In this document: positions 8,862 through 17,874 of the stretch, one piece after another
How positions within the stretch are numbered: the stretch's first letter is position 1
Layout: every line of letters begins with the position of its first letter
From: Bradyrhizobium mercantei
GTDB taxonomy: Bacteria > Pseudomonadota > Alphaproteobacteria > Rhizobiales > Xanthobacteraceae
Reading direction: 5' to 3'
Length of the DNA stretch: 64,000 nucleotides
NCBI RefSeq assembly: GCF_001982635.1
Contig: NZ_MKFI01000005.1
Location: 124,001-188,000, forward strand
Translations under genes and position numbers: made by a program
Notes under the pieces: generated by a model
The model's database searches: none
Told to the model about the DNA's origin: nothing
Seen by the model: only the letters and a program-made list of their open reading frames with translations

Positions 8862-9302
8862 CTAGGTACTCAGCTTCCCGCCCGCCATCAGGATATCGCT
8901 CGCCAGCTGGCTGGTGCGCAGTGCGAGTTCGTCGCGCAGGCGGCGGGCGGCGGCGGGATCGCTTTCCAGCACGCGCTGGAACAGGCTGCGTGCGACGCGG
9001 ATCACCGAGCCGCGCTCCAGTGCGGTCGCGGTCGACGGCCGTTTCATCGCGACGATCAATGCGAGCTCGCCGATCAGCGCGCCGGGACCTGCGATGATCT
9101 CGGCGCCGCCTTCCTCGACCCGGAAGGTGCCGCGCTGCACGACATAGCCGGCGTCCGCAGTGTCGCCGGTCTTGAACAGCACTTCGCCTGCGTTGAAGTC
9201 GCGTTGCTCGGAGCCGATCGCCAGCATGCGCAAGGAGCTGTCGCCCAACAGACGCATCGTCGGGACCCGCTCGAGCAGGGCTACGTCATCATCGATCGAC
9301 AT
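8862..9302 (-). CDS. Cyclic-nucleotide-binding domain protein
   Basis: 146-residue stand-alone cNMP-binding beta-barrel (FNAGEVLFKTGDTADAGYVV, then GPGALIGELALI, the phosphate-binding-cassette region with Gly-Glu, and STATALERGSV). There is no helix-turn-helix, so it is not a CRP-type activator. It lies 57 bp downstream of the cenR-like response regulator on the same strand, a pairing I recall from Brucella, where the partner is called Cpk, resembling a protein-kinase regulatory subunit. It probably acts as a small nucleotide sensor or adaptor. Ligand unknown. Confidence 0.8.
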   Translation of the reverse strand: MSIDDDVALLERVPTMRLLGDSSLRMLAIGSEQRDFNAGEVLFKTGDTADAGYVVQRGTFRVEEGGAEIIAGPGALIGELALIVAMKRPSTATALERGSVIRVARSLFQRVLESDPAAARRLRDELALRTSQLASDILMAGGKLST

Positions 9303-9359
9303 TCAGGTCCGGTAACCGCGGTGCGCCTCGATTTCACGAATCGTTGAGCGCGAAGCGTA

Positions 9360-10046
9360 TCACGGCACCAGCTTGTAGCCACCGGCTTCCGTGACCAGGA
9401 TTTCCGGGTTGGCGGCGTCCTTCTCGATCTTCTGGCGGAGGCGGTAGATGTGGGTTTCCAGCGTGTGGGTGGTGACACCGGAATTGTAACCCCAGACTTC
9501 CTGGAGCAGGGTCTCGCGCGACACCGGCATCTGGCCGGCACGGTAGAGAAAGCGCAGGATCGCGGTTTCCTTCTCGGTCAGCCGCACCTTGCGGGCGTTG
9601 GCGCCGGTCAGCATCTTGGAGCCGGGCCGGAACGAGTAGGGGCCGACCGAGAACACCGCGTCCTCGCTGGCCTCGTGCTGGCGCAGCTGGGCCCGGATCC
9701 GGGCCAGCAGCACCGCAAAACGAAACGGCTTGGCCACATAGTCGTTGGCGCCGCTTTCCAGCCCCAAGATCGTATCGGAATCGGTGTCGTGGCCGGTCAG
9801 CATGATGATCGGGGCCTTGAAGCCGCCCTTGCGCAGGCTGCGGACCACTTCGCGGCCGTCGGTGTCGGGCAGGCCAACATCCATCAGGACCAGATCGGGG
9901 GAATTGGCTTTGGCGGCAGTGGCGCCCTTGGCGCCGGTATCGACTGCGGAGGCTTCGAATTCCTCGTGCAGGGACAGCTGCTCGACCAGCGTATCGCGCA
10001 GATCGGTATCGTCATCCACGATCAAGATCTTGCGGGCATTGGCCAT
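9360..10046 (-). CDS. cenR: OmpR-family response regulator, CenR/OtpR-like
   Basis: 228 residues: a receiver domain (ILIVDDDTDLRDTL at the N-terminus, phospho-acceptor in LVLMDVGLPD near residue 56, conserved Lys in YVAKPFR near 106) followed by an OmpR/PhoB winged-helix DNA-binding domain (SRETLLQEVWGYN, THTLETHIYRLRQKIE). The LVEQLSLHEEF start and the downstream cNMP-binding gene fit the alphaproteobacterial CenR/OtpR group, which controls cell-envelope functions. The ortholog name is by pattern recognition only. The ATG at 10046 is preceded by GAAGGA at a good distance. No partner kinase is adjacent. Confidence 0.8.
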   Translation of the reverse strand: MANARKILIVDDDTDLRDTLVEQLSLHEEFEASAVDTGAKGATAAKANSPDLVLMDVGLPDTDGREVVRSLRKGGFKAPIIMLTGHDTDSDTILGLESGANDYVAKPFRFAVLLARIRAQLRQHEASEDAVFSVGPYSFRPGSKMLTGANARKVRLTEKETAILRFLYRAGQMPVSRETLLQEVWGYNSGVTTHTLETHIYRLRQKIEKDAANPEILVTEAGGYKLVP

Positions 10047-10288
10047 AGGTACAATCCTTCGGGGGCGGGGCGGTCAGAAGCGGAGGACGCTTATGGCCGT
10101 AACATCGGCTAGATATGTGCTCAGGTAGGCGATTGTTACCGATTCACAAGGCAGCGCAGTCTAACTCAAATCCGGCGGGGCAGGACGTGAATGTCCTGTA
10201 ATGCCGGGAGATAGAATGATCCGCGCGGCCAAGGCAAGTTCAGTTTGGAACGATTCTTAGGGGAAGATCAGCTATTTCAATCACTTAT

Positions 10289-10828
10289 ATGACAATCAAA
10301 CGTGATTGCCCGCTCTCCGCCATCGAGGTCCACGCAGCCGCCGGCGATCCGCGCCGGGGCTGGCTGACGGCCGACGGCTGGACCGTTCCGGTGGCGCTCG
10401 GACGCGGCGGGATCCTCGCCAACAAGCGCGAGGGCGACGGCGGCACCCCGCGCGGCGTCTTCCATCCGCGACAGCTGTGGTGGCGGGCCGACCGGCACCA
10501 GCGCCCCACAACCTTCCTGCCGACCCGGCCGATCCGCCGCGAGGACGCCTGGTGCGAGGATCCGGCCGACCGCCACTACAACCAGCCGATCCGGCTCGAC
10601 CGCGAGCAGACCGGCGACCGCCTGAGGCGCGACGACCACCTCTACGACTTCATCGTCGAGATCGACCACAACGCCACGCCGCGCATCGCCGGCCGCGGCA
10701 GCGCCGTGTTCCTGCATCTGGCGCGGCCGAATTTCGCGCCGACGGCTGGCTGTGTCTCGATGACGAGAGCCTCGATGCTGCGGCTGTTGCGGCGGATGGG
10801 TCCGCAGACCCGGATCATCATCGGCTAG
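10289..10828 (+). CDS. L,D-transpeptidase (YkuD) family protein
   Basis: 179-residue YkuD-fold protein. The catalytic signature is at the C-terminus: HLARPNFAPTAGCVSM near residues 147-162, with the nucleophile Cys in GCV and the upstream His. No signal peptide is obvious, which is unusual for an enzyme that cross-links peptidoglycan in the periplasm. Short YkuD proteins of this type are common in rhizobia. About 240 bp separate it from the divergent cenR. I see nothing definite in that gap apart from a moderately AT-rich promoter-like stretch. Confidence 0.8.
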   Translation: MTIKRDCPLSAIEVHAAAGDPRRGWLTADGWTVPVALGRGGILANKREGDGGTPRGVFHPRQLWWRADRHQRPTTFLPTRPIRREDAWCEDPADRHYNQPIRLDREQTGDRLRRDDHLYDFIVEIDHNATPRIAGRGSAVFLHLARPNFAPTAGCVSMTRASMLRLLRRMGPQTRIIIG

Positions 10829-10854
10829 TCTCAAACTCCTCGTGGTAAGGGAAT

Positions 10855-10942
10855 CGTCATTGCGAGCGAAGCGAAGCAATCCATTGCCACCGCGCATGCC
10901 GAAAGATGGATTGCTTCGTCGCTATCGCTCCTCGCAATGACG
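10855..10942. repeat. Palindromic repeat family E
   Basis: Starts CGTCATTGCGAGCGAAGCGA and ends with CTCGCAATGACG; inner arms AGCAATCCAT / ATGGATTGCT are complementary. It lies between the L,D-transpeptidase and the hydratase gene, which run in the same direction. A false upstream start for the hydratase falls inside it. Confidence 0.8.
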
Positions 10943-10968
10943 AGACGAAAGACAGTAGGGATCCGACC

Positions 10969-11754
10969 ATGCTCGACAACAACCAGATCGCCGCCGCCGC
11001 AAACGTCCTGCACGAGCACTGGCGCGCGGGAACAAAACTCGGCGCACTCGAGGCCGCGATGCGGCCGCGCGATCGCGCCGAGGGCTATGCGGTGCAGGCT
11101 GAGCTGGAGAAGACGTCGCGCGAAAAACTGTTCGGCTGGAAGATCGCGGCAACCAGCGCGGCCGGCCAGAAGCACATCAACGTCGCCGGCCCGCTCGCCG
11201 GGCGCATCCTCGCCGAGACGCTGATCCCGGATGGCGGCACCGCATCGATGAAGGGCAACGAGATGCGCGTCGGCGAGCCGGAATACGCCTTCCGCATGGC
11301 GCGCGACCTCGCGCCGCGCACGACGCCATACAGCGTGCAGGAGGTGCTCGACGCCGTCGGCACGCTGCACCCGGCGATCGAGATTCCGGATTCGCGGTTC
11401 GCCGATTTCGTCTCCGCCGGTGAGGCTCAGCTGATCGCCGACAATGCCTGCGCGCATCTGTTCGTGCTCGGAGAGGCAACGACCGCCGACTGGCGCGCGA
11501 TCGATCTGGTCGAGCAGCGGCCGACCATCACGCTGCGCGGCGAACGCTACACCGGCCACGGCAAGAACGTGCTCGGCGATCCCCTGATAGCGCTGACGTG
11601 GTGCGCCAACGAATTGCGCGCCCTCGGCATCACCTTGCGCGCAGGTGAAGTCGTCACCACAGGCACCTGCCATCCGCCGCTGCCGATCGCCGCGGGTGAT
11701 GTGTTCGCGGCCGATTTCGGCGCGATAGGTAAGGTGTCAGTGCGGTTCGCGTAG
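10969..11754 (+). CDS. 2-keto-4-pentenoate hydratase-like protein (FAH superfamily)
   Basis: About 261 residues, resembling MhpD-type hydratases and 4-oxalocrotonate decarboxylases of the fumarylacetoacetate hydrolase superfamily, which act late in aromatic meta-cleavage. Visible family segments include GWKIAATSAAGQKHI near residue 55, EPEYAFRM near 100 with metal-ligand Glu residues, and HPAIEIPDSRF near 130. The ATG at 10969 has AGTAGGG upstream. The longer frame begins inside a repeat element and is rejected. No other aromatic catabolic gene is adjacent, so the substrate is unknown. Confidence 0.8.
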   Translation: MLDNNQIAAAANVLHEHWRAGTKLGALEAAMRPRDRAEGYAVQAELEKTSREKLFGWKIAATSAAGQKHINVAGPLAGRILAETLIPDGGTASMKGNEMRVGEPEYAFRMARDLAPRTTPYSVQEVLDAVGTLHPAIEIPDSRFADFVSAGEAQLIADNACAHLFVLGEATTADWRAIDLVEQRPTITLRGERYTGHGKNVLGDPLIALTWCANELRALGITLRAGEVVTTGTCHPPLPIAAGDVFAADFGAIGKVSVRFA

Positions 11755-11764
11755 CAAGCCAACA

Positions 11765-11869
11765 CCGTCATCCTGAGGTGCGAGCGCTTGCGAGCCTCGA
11801 AGGATGCACGGCCCGGCTAGTGGCCGTCGATCCTTCGAGACGCCGCTTCGCGGCTCCTCAGGATGACGG
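11765..11869. repeat. Palindromic repeat family A, copy 2
   Basis: Ends CCGTCATCCTGAGG / CCTCAGGATGACGG are exact complements. The inner CCTCGAAGGAT pairs with ATCCTTCGAG. It directly follows the hydratase stop codon. Confidence 0.9.
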
Positions 11870-11900
11870 GTCTGATGATGGCGTAGAGGCAATCCGCATC

Positions 11901-12016
11901 GTCGTCCCTGCGAAAGCAGGGACCCATACGCCGTGGCCGGCGCAAAGGGCACGCGGCTAGTCGGCGCTCAACAACTACCTTCGGTGGTTATGGGTCCCGG
12001 CCTTCGCAGGGACGAC
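11901..12016. repeat. Palindromic repeat family B, copy 1
   Basis: Starts GTCGTCCCTGCGAAAGCAGG and ends GGCCTTCGCAGGGACGAC, with internal GACCCATA / TATGGGTC arms. It stands in tandem after family A copy 2, together filling the convergent gap before yggS. Other copies are at 17649-17789 and 62750-62868. Confidence 0.9.
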
Positions 12017-12040
12017 ACTGGCTATGCGGCACGCTCCTCG

Positions 12041-12757
12041 TCAGTTATGCACCACCGTCCGCGTGCCGAAGATCGCCGACCCCACCCGCACATGCGTCGC
12101 GCCCATCGCGATCGCCGCGGCGAAATCCGCGCTCATTCCCATCGAGAGATTCGTCAAGCCGTTGCGCGCGGCGATCTTGGCGCACAATGCAAAATGCGGC
12201 GCCGGTGCCTGGTCGACCGGCGGGATGCACATCAGTCCTGAAATCGGCAGGCCATATTTCTCGCGGCACGCCGCGATGAAGGTATCCGCGTCCTGCGGCG
12301 CGACGCCGGCCTTCTGCGGCTCCTCGCCGGTGTTGATCTGGACGAACAATTCCGGATGTTTCTGCTGAGATTTGATTTCCTTGGCTAACGCTTCGCAAAC
12401 GCTGGTGCGGTCGACCGAATGGATCGCATCGAACAGCGCGACCGCCTCCTTGGCCTTGTTCGACTGCAACGGCCCGATCAGATGCAGCCTCACACCGGGA
12501 TTGGCCTGGATCAGCTCCGGCCACTTGCCCTTGGCCTCCTGCACGCGATTTTCGCCGAATACGCGCTGTCCGGCGCCGATAATCGGCAAAATTGCGTCGG
12601 CCGCGAACGTCTTCGACACCGCGATCAGCGTCACCGAGGCGCGGTCGCGCCGCGCCTCCTTGCAGGCATGAAGGATCTCCTGCTCCACCGCGGCGAGGCC
12701 AGAGGCGGGGTCATGTGGTGAATCCGCCGATAACGGCGTGGTCGGGCTTTGCGTCAT
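12041..12757 (-). CDS. YggS-family PLP-binding protein
   Basis: 238-residue single-domain alanine-racemase-like TIM barrel that holds pyridoxal phosphate and takes part in vitamin B6 homeostasis. The PLP lysine lies in LIAVSKTF near residue 49, and the typical FGENRVQEAKGKW (near 70), HLIGPLQSNK (near 92) and GMSADFAAAIAMGATHVRVG motifs (near 205-225) are all visible. The start at 12757 is an ATG. It is divergent from the diguanylate cyclase gene across 109 bp. Confidence 0.93.
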   Translation of the reverse strand: MTQSPTTPLSADSPHDPASGLAAVEQEILHACKEARRDRASVTLIAVSKTFAADAILPIIGAGQRVFGENRVQEAKGKWPELIQANPGVRLHLIGPLQSNKAKEAVALFDAIHSVDRTSVCEALAKEIKSQQKHPELFVQINTGEEPQKAGVAPQDADTFIAACREKYGLPISGLMCIPPVDQAPAPHFALCAKIAARNGLTNLSMGMSADFAAAIAMGATHVRVGSAIFGTRTVVHN

Positions 12758-12794
12758 GCTTGTGCCGTTCTCTGACAGGTGCGGGGGGTTGGCT

Positions 12795-12812
12795 CGAATT
12801 TTACCAAATTCG
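12795..12812. promoter_or_regulatory. Small inverted repeat between yggS and the GGDEF gene
   Basis: CGAATTT (12795-12801) and AAATTCG (12806-12812) form a perfect 7-bp dyad with a 4-nt centre, midway between two divergent genes. It could be an operator for either. Evidence is limited to the symmetry and position. Confidence 0.3.
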
Positions 12813-12866
12813 GGAAAGGCTTTTTGAAGCCCTTCATTTTACCCTGCACACGGGCAAGGGAATAGA

Positions 12867-14558
12867 ATGTCGGGCGTCACTTTCAACCGCAACCGGGTCA
12901 GACTCAAGAAGCTTCTGGGCATCCGTGCCCGGCTGGCCTTGCTTGCGCTGATGCTGGTCGCGCCCCTGATGCTCGATCGCGTCCGCACGCTGGAAGATTC
13001 CCGTACCAAGCAGATCGCGCAGGCCGCAGCCGGCTATGCCAGCCTCACCGCCCACGCTGCCGAAACCCAGCGCGAAGTGGTGTCCTCGGTCGAGACCATG
13101 CTGAAATCCGCCGCCTATATCCGCGCCTCCGGCGGTATTGGGCAGAGCTGCGAGGTGCTGCGCGCCAGCCTGCCGACGGTGCTGCCCTGGATCCGCAGCA
13201 TCATGTTCGTCTCCAGGGACGGCGTCGTGCAGTGTTCCACGCTCAACAGCCAGGTCGGGATGAATCTCGGCGACCGCGAATATTTCAAGAAGGCGCAGGA
13301 CAATCGCGGCTTCGTGTTCAGCGACTATCTGCGCGGCAGGACCAACGGCCGCCCGATGATGATGGCGGCCTATCCGGTGGCTGCGATCAATCCGGAGCAG
13401 GATGCCGTGGTGGTCGCCGGCATCAACATCGACTGGCTGTCGCAGATCATGGCCAATCTCGGCGGCCAGCCCGGCATGTCGGCCGTGCTGGTCGACAGCA
13501 CCGGCGTCGTGGTCGCGGCACCCGCAGATCATGCGAGCCTGATCGGCCGCTCGCTCGACACCATCCCCTTGATGTCGGCGATTGCGGAGAAGGCGCTGAG
13601 CTATGACGAGCCGTCCGGCTCGATCTCGTTCACCGCATCCGACGGCACGCAGCGCACGTTGAGCTTCGCCCGTATCACCGGAACGCAATCGCGGCTGATC
13701 GTGAGCATGGACGAGGCCAAGGTGACGGCGGCGATCAACCGCGATATCCGGACCGCCTATCTGCAGCTCGGCTTCGTCTGCCTGTTCGTCCTGCTGGGCG
13801 CGCTGGTCGGCGCGGAGCGGCTCGTCATCCACCCGATCGAGCTGATGACCGGCATGGCGCGACGGTTCGGCGAAGGCGACTGGTCGGCGCGCGTCGCCAA
13901 GCACAAGCTGCCGTCGGAATTCGTGCCGCTGGCGCGCGCCTTCAACGCGATGGCGGCACAGCTCAGTCAGCGCGAGCGCGAGCTGGTCGCCTCCAACGAT
14001 CGTCTCACCGTGATGGCGTCGATCGACGCGCTGTCCGGCCTCGCCAACCGCCGCGGCTTCCAGAGCCGGCTCGATTTCGAGTGGATGCGGGCGCAGCAAT
14101 ATGAATGCGAGCTGTCGCTGATGATGATCGATGTCGATCACTTCAAGCTCTACAACGACACCTACGGCCATCCCGAGGGCGACGCCTGCCTGACCCGGAT
14201 CGGCGAGGCGCTCGCCGGAATCGCCGCCGACACGATGGGCTTTGCCGGCCGCTATGGCGGCGAGGAATTCTGCCTGCTGCTGCCGAACACCGACGCCGCG
14301 CATGCACTCGCGATCGGCGAGACCGTGCGCACCGCGGTGCTCGGCCTCGCGGTGCCGCATGCATCCTCGAGCCATTGCGTCGTCACCGTCAGCGTCGGCG
14401 TCGCCACCACCAGGCCGAACGAGACCCAGCGGCCGGGCGACCTCATCGAAGCCGCGGACGCCGCCCTCTACGCCGCCAAGCGCCGCGGCCGCAACGCCGT
14501 GATCGAGCACGGCTTCCTGCAGACGCTCGATGAAGCCGGGATGGCGCTGGCGAGCTGA
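12867..14558 (+). CDS. Membrane diguanylate cyclase (sensor - HAMP - GGDEF)
   Basis: 563 residues predicted to make cyclic-di-GMP. A membrane helix (about 20-38) precedes a periplasmic Cache-like sensor region (about 40-295; conserved DREYFKKA and NIDWLSQ segments). A second helix (about 296-318), a HAMP region and a GGDEF domain (about 390-556) follow, with active-site motif GGEEF near residue 463. The RxxD inhibitory site expected just before that motif is absent; the aligned residues are D-T-M-G. There is no EAL domain. ATG at 12867 with AAGGG upstream. Single-gene unit. Confidence 0.92.
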   Translation: MSGVTFNRNRVRLKKLLGIRARLALLALMLVAPLMLDRVRTLEDSRTKQIAQAAAGYASLTAHAAETQREVVSSVETMLKSAAYIRASGGIGQSCEVLRASLPTVLPWIRSIMFVSRDGVVQCSTLNSQVGMNLGDREYFKKAQDNRGFVFSDYLRGRTNGRPMMMAAYPVAAINPEQDAVVVAGINIDWLSQIMANLGGQPGMSAVLVDSTGVVVAAPADHASLIGRSLDTIPLMSAIAEKALSYDEPSGSISFTASDGTQRTLSFARITGTQSRLIVSMDEAKVTAAINRDIRTAYLQLGFVCLFVLLGALVGAERLVIHPIELMTGMARRFGEGDWSARVAKHKLPSEFVPLARAFNAMAAQLSQRERELVASNDRLTVMASIDALSGLANRRGFQSRLDFEWMRAQQYECELSLMMIDVDHFKLYNDTYGHPEGDACLTRIGEALAGIAADTMGFAGRYGGEEFCLLLPNTDAAHALAIGETVRTAVLGLAVPHASSSHCVVTVSVGVATTRPNETQRPGDLIEAADAALYAAKRRGRNAVIEHGFLQTLDEAGMALAS

Positions 14559-14978
14559 GCGGACCGGCTCGTGCAGCACGAGCAGCCGGCGCATACGCAT
14601 GAAAATCCCCTTCCGAGGGCCCGTGGTTGCCCGGGTCGGCCGTCGCCGATGGCTTTTGATCCGATGCGGTCATGAGCGCGAGAGTTCATCCTTGCGCCAA
14701 CCGCGAAAATGACGGCTGATGATCTATCGACACGCAGCGGGATCGGACCCAATTTGTATTGCTATTAGGTCAATGCTGCTGCCCGATATCCCCTCGTTCC
14801 GAAATTGCCTGGCGTCACCCTACTTACGATCGTGCGGCCATGCTTTGGTCAAAACTGCGTTGAGTGTTTGGCGGGACCATCGACGTAACGAACCGATGCG
14901 ATTCGCCTCTTTTGGTGACCCGGGATCAGGGGACAGGTCGCCACCGCATTCTTGAGATGCCCGCTGCAAAGGCTTGCG
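14559..14978. other. 420-bp gap without a supported gene
   Basis: No open frame here has convincing coding character. The stretch at about 14740-14870 is visibly less GC-rich than the surroundings and resembles a promoter region for the histidine kinase downstream. Short complementary arms (GCTCGTGC / GCACGAGC, about 14567-14583) just after the GGDEF gene could form a weak terminator without a T-run. Confidence 0.4.
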
Positions 14979-17585
14979 ATGGAAAGGGCAGGGTTCGAAA
15001 CGGCCAGGAATCTCGCTTTTGGCGACGCTCGGAGCATCGCGACCTACTCGGCCGAAATCTTGATAGTTGCGGTGATTTATGGCGGCCTTGCCGAATCCGC
15101 CCAGTTCCTTCCCGCGATAAATCCAACCGGGACACCGCTATGGCCACCGACCGGGCTTGCGCTCGCGCTGGTCCTGCTGCGCGGCTATCGGATCTGGCCC
15201 GCGATCCTGCTGGGGGCCCTCTCTCCTTACCTTATGGCGGCCGACCGGTCGCTCCTGGCGTTGGGCGCCGCCGGGATCGGCAGCCTGCTTGCTGCATCTG
15301 CCGGGGCATGGATGATCGGCCGTTGGTCGAACGGTCGCCGGACATTTGCCACGCCTCTCGGCGTCGCAAAGTTTGCTATCATTTGCTTTGCGCCGACCGC
15401 GATCATCAGCTCAACCATCGCGTTGGCCGGTTTCACGCTCGTCAACGAATCGAGTCTCTCCGATTCCGTCGTCACCGGGTTGAGCTGGTGGCATGCGGAC
15501 GCCGCGGGGGCCCTGGTGATTGCGCCGGTCATCGTGCTCTGGGCGACGATGCGCCTAGGCGGCTCCTCCAGATGGAAGCTGTTGGAATCGATCGCTGTCA
15601 CCGCTCTCGCTGCTATCATCGGGATGGTTGCTTACAGCCCGCTGATCGGCAGCAACCTCATCAGTGCTGGCCTTGACGTGTCGCTGCCGCATCGGGGCCT
15701 GCTGGGCTTTCTGATTTTACTACCCCTGGTATGGGCCGGCCTGCGCGGGGATCGATGCAGCGCGTCGACGGCTGCGTTCGTTTTTGTCGGAATGGCCGTG
15801 TGGGGGTTCTCGGTGGGGAATGATCCATTTCCGAAAATGGATCCGAATGGCGCATTGTTGTCCCTGCTCGTGCTTTCGATCAGCGTATCGGCGCCTCCTC
15901 TTGCCCTGGCAGCGGCAATCGCGACGCGCCAGACTACGGAAGCCCGTCTCCTTTCTGTTCAGGGCCAACTCAACGATCAACTGGAACGGAAAGCCCTGGC
16001 GCTGGACAGCATCAGACGACACTTCCAAACCCTGATCGAAGGCGTCGTCGACTATGCGATTTTTGCGCTTGATAAAGAAGGACACGTCACGAGCTGGAAT
16101 AGCAGCGCTCAGAAAATCATCGGCTACACCTCGGAAGAAATCGTAGGCAAGCATTTTGGAATATTCTATCGGCCGGATGAACGCCGCGCGGGTTCGCCAG
16201 CACACGCACTGGAGACGGCAATCGAAAAAGGCAAGTACGACGTCGAGGGTTGGCGCATCAGAAAGAATGGTACGCCGTTCTTCATCACGGGATCAGTCTC
16301 GTCGAGCCATGACGACGCAGGAAATCTGATCGGCTTCATCAGTATTCTACGAGACGCAACCGAACGACGCGATGCGGAAGAGAAGCTGGTTCAGGCCCGC
16401 GAGCAGCTCGCGATGTCGCAAAAAATGGAGGCAATCGGCAAACTGACCGGCGGGATTGCGCACGACTTCAACAATCTATTGATGATCATTGGAGGCAGCG
16501 CCCAGATCTTCACGCGACTGCTTGATCCAAAGCTGCCCAAGGCAATCGAAGCCATCCAGACCGCGGCCAAACGCGGCGAGAGCCTCACGCGCCAATTGTT
16601 GACATTCTCCCGTCACCAGCATCTCAGCCCGACGATCGTTGATCTGAATGCGTCCATCAAGAACATGCGGACCATGATCGAGAGCTCGCTACGCGGCAAC
16701 ATCGTGTACAACGAGAACGTCGGTGAGGGCATAGCCTCGGTCAAGGTGGACCTCGCCGAGCTGGAGCTTGCGATCGTCAACATCGCGGTCAATGCGCGCG
16801 ATGCAATGCCAAGCGGCGGCACGTTCACCTTGTCCGTCCATGCGGTGACCGCGAACCAGGAAACCGGCGGCGATCGCCGCGCAAAGACCTTCTTTGCGAT
16901 CGCGCTTGGCGATACCGGCACCGGCATTCCGCCAAACCTTCTGTCCAAGATGTTCGATCCGTTCTTCACGACCAAGGAGGTCGGCAAAGGGACCGGGCTC
17001 GGTCTGTCCCAGGTCTATGGTTTCGCGCACCAGGCCGGCGGAACGGTGACGGCAGACAGCAAGGTTGGACAAGGAACAACCATTACAATCTACCTGCCGT
17101 CCTGCGCAGACGAGCAGATCGCCAACAAAGACCTCGCCGCCGCCAAGGCCAGACCGAGGCAGCCGCAGCGCCAGACTGTTCTCGTCGTCGACGACAGCCC
17201 GGAAGTGGCGGATGTGACATCCTCGCTGTTCGAACATCTGGGTTATGAAACGATCTATCGGGATTCGGCCGAAGCGGCGTTGAAACTGCTCGATGCCGGC
17301 ACACGGATCGATCTCGTCTTCAGCGATATCGTGATGCCGGGAACCATCGATGGCGTCGGGCTCGCGAGAGAGGTGCGGTCGCGGTACCCGGGTTTGCCGA
17401 TAGCCCTCACCACCGGTTACAGCGACGCTGCAAATGCAGCGCCGCCTAGTCTGAAAATACTGCGCAAGCCGTTCGATACCGAGGCACTCAGGGATTTCAT
17501 CCAGGATCTTGCGCCCCCGAGATCCGCGCGATCAGCCGGCGTACGCCTGGCGTCGGATTCGAGCGACGCTCTGCGCAGAAATTGA
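14979..17585 (+). CDS. MASE1-PAS hybrid sensor histidine kinase with C-terminal receiver
   Basis: About 868 residues. The N-terminal MASE1-type membrane sensor spans roughly residues 20-310 (NPTGTPLWPPTGLALALVLL is typical). A PAS domain lies near 349-460. The kinase core follows, with phospho-acceptor His in GGIAHDFNNLL near residue 491 and HATPase boxes (NIAVNARDAM, GDTGTGIP, GKGTGLGLSQVYGFA). The C-terminal receiver begins LVVDDSPEV near 734, with acceptor Asp in LVFSDIVMPG. The frame opens at a TTG at 14952, but the ATG at 14979 with AAGG upstream is better. Codon use is less GC-biased than in neighbours. Confidence 0.92.
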   Translation: MERAGFETARNLAFGDARSIATYSAEILIVAVIYGGLAESAQFLPAINPTGTPLWPPTGLALALVLLRGYRIWPAILLGALSPYLMAADRSLLALGAAGIGSLLAASAGAWMIGRWSNGRRTFATPLGVAKFAIICFAPTAIISSTIALAGFTLVNESSLSDSVVTGLSWWHADAAGALVIAPVIVLWATMRLGGSSRWKLLESIAVTALAAIIGMVAYSPLIGSNLISAGLDVSLPHRGLLGFLILLPLVWAGLRGDRCSASTAAFVFVGMAVWGFSVGNDPFPKMDPNGALLSLLVLSISVSAPPLALAAAIATRQTTEARLLSVQGQLNDQLERKALALDSIRRHFQTLIEGVVDYAIFALDKEGHVTSWNSSAQKIIGYTSEEIVGKHFGIFYRPDERRAGSPAHALETAIEKGKYDVEGWRIRKNGTPFFITGSVSSSHDDAGNLIGFISILRDATERRDAEEKLVQAREQLAMSQKMEAIGKLTGGIAHDFNNLLMIIGGSAQIFTRLLDPKLPKAIEAIQTAAKRGESLTRQLLTFSRHQHLSPTIVDLNASIKNMRTMIESSLRGNIVYNENVGEGIASVKVDLAELELAIVNIAVNARDAMPSGGTFTLSVHAVTANQETGGDRRAKTFFAIALGDTGTGIPPNLLSKMFDPFFTTKEVGKGTGLGLSQVYGFAHQAGGTVTADSKVGQGTTITIYLPSCADEQIANKDLAAAKARPRQPQRQTVLVVDDSPEVADVTSSLFEHLGYETIYRDSAEAALKLLDAGTRIDLVFSDIVMPGTIDGVGLAREVRSRYPGLPIALTTGYSDAANAAPPSLKILRKPFDTEALRDFIQDLAPPRSARSAGVRLASDSSDALRRN

Positions 17586-17648
17586 CCGGTCGCGCCGGCG
17601 CGGGCGTTGATCGGATACGCGACTCACCGACCGCGCAGCAAACGCGCT

Positions 17649-17789
17649 GTCGTCCCTGCCTAGTGCGCAATTGCGCACGGGAGCAGGGACCCATAACCAC
17701 AAATGGTTATTGCTGAACGACGGCGGAACGACGAATCCCGATCACAACATCTGCCGCGGCGTATGGGTCCCTGCTTTCGCAGGGACGAC
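17649..17789. repeat. Palindromic repeat family B, copy 2
   Basis: Starts GTCGTCCCTGC and ends GCAGGGACGAC, with inner AGCAGGGACCCATA / TATGGGTCCCTGCT arms that are exact complements. It lies between the convergent histidine kinase and amine oxidase genes. The rest of the 289-bp gap shows nothing else. Confidence 0.9.
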
Positions 17790-17874
17790 ACCTATTTTGC
17801 GGCAGCACTCGACACCAAATCGCGACAAACACTGCGACAAGGAGGCCATACTCAGCCGTCACCTGACTCGACCA

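Noticed and set aside
11765-12016. Possible CRISPR-like array
   Set aside because: The repeats are palindromic elements with two different families and no regularly spaced identical units; no cas gene is present.
12834-14600. A 588-codon minus-strand frame opposite the GGDEF gene
   Set aside because: Antisense shadow of a clear diguanylate cyclase gene.
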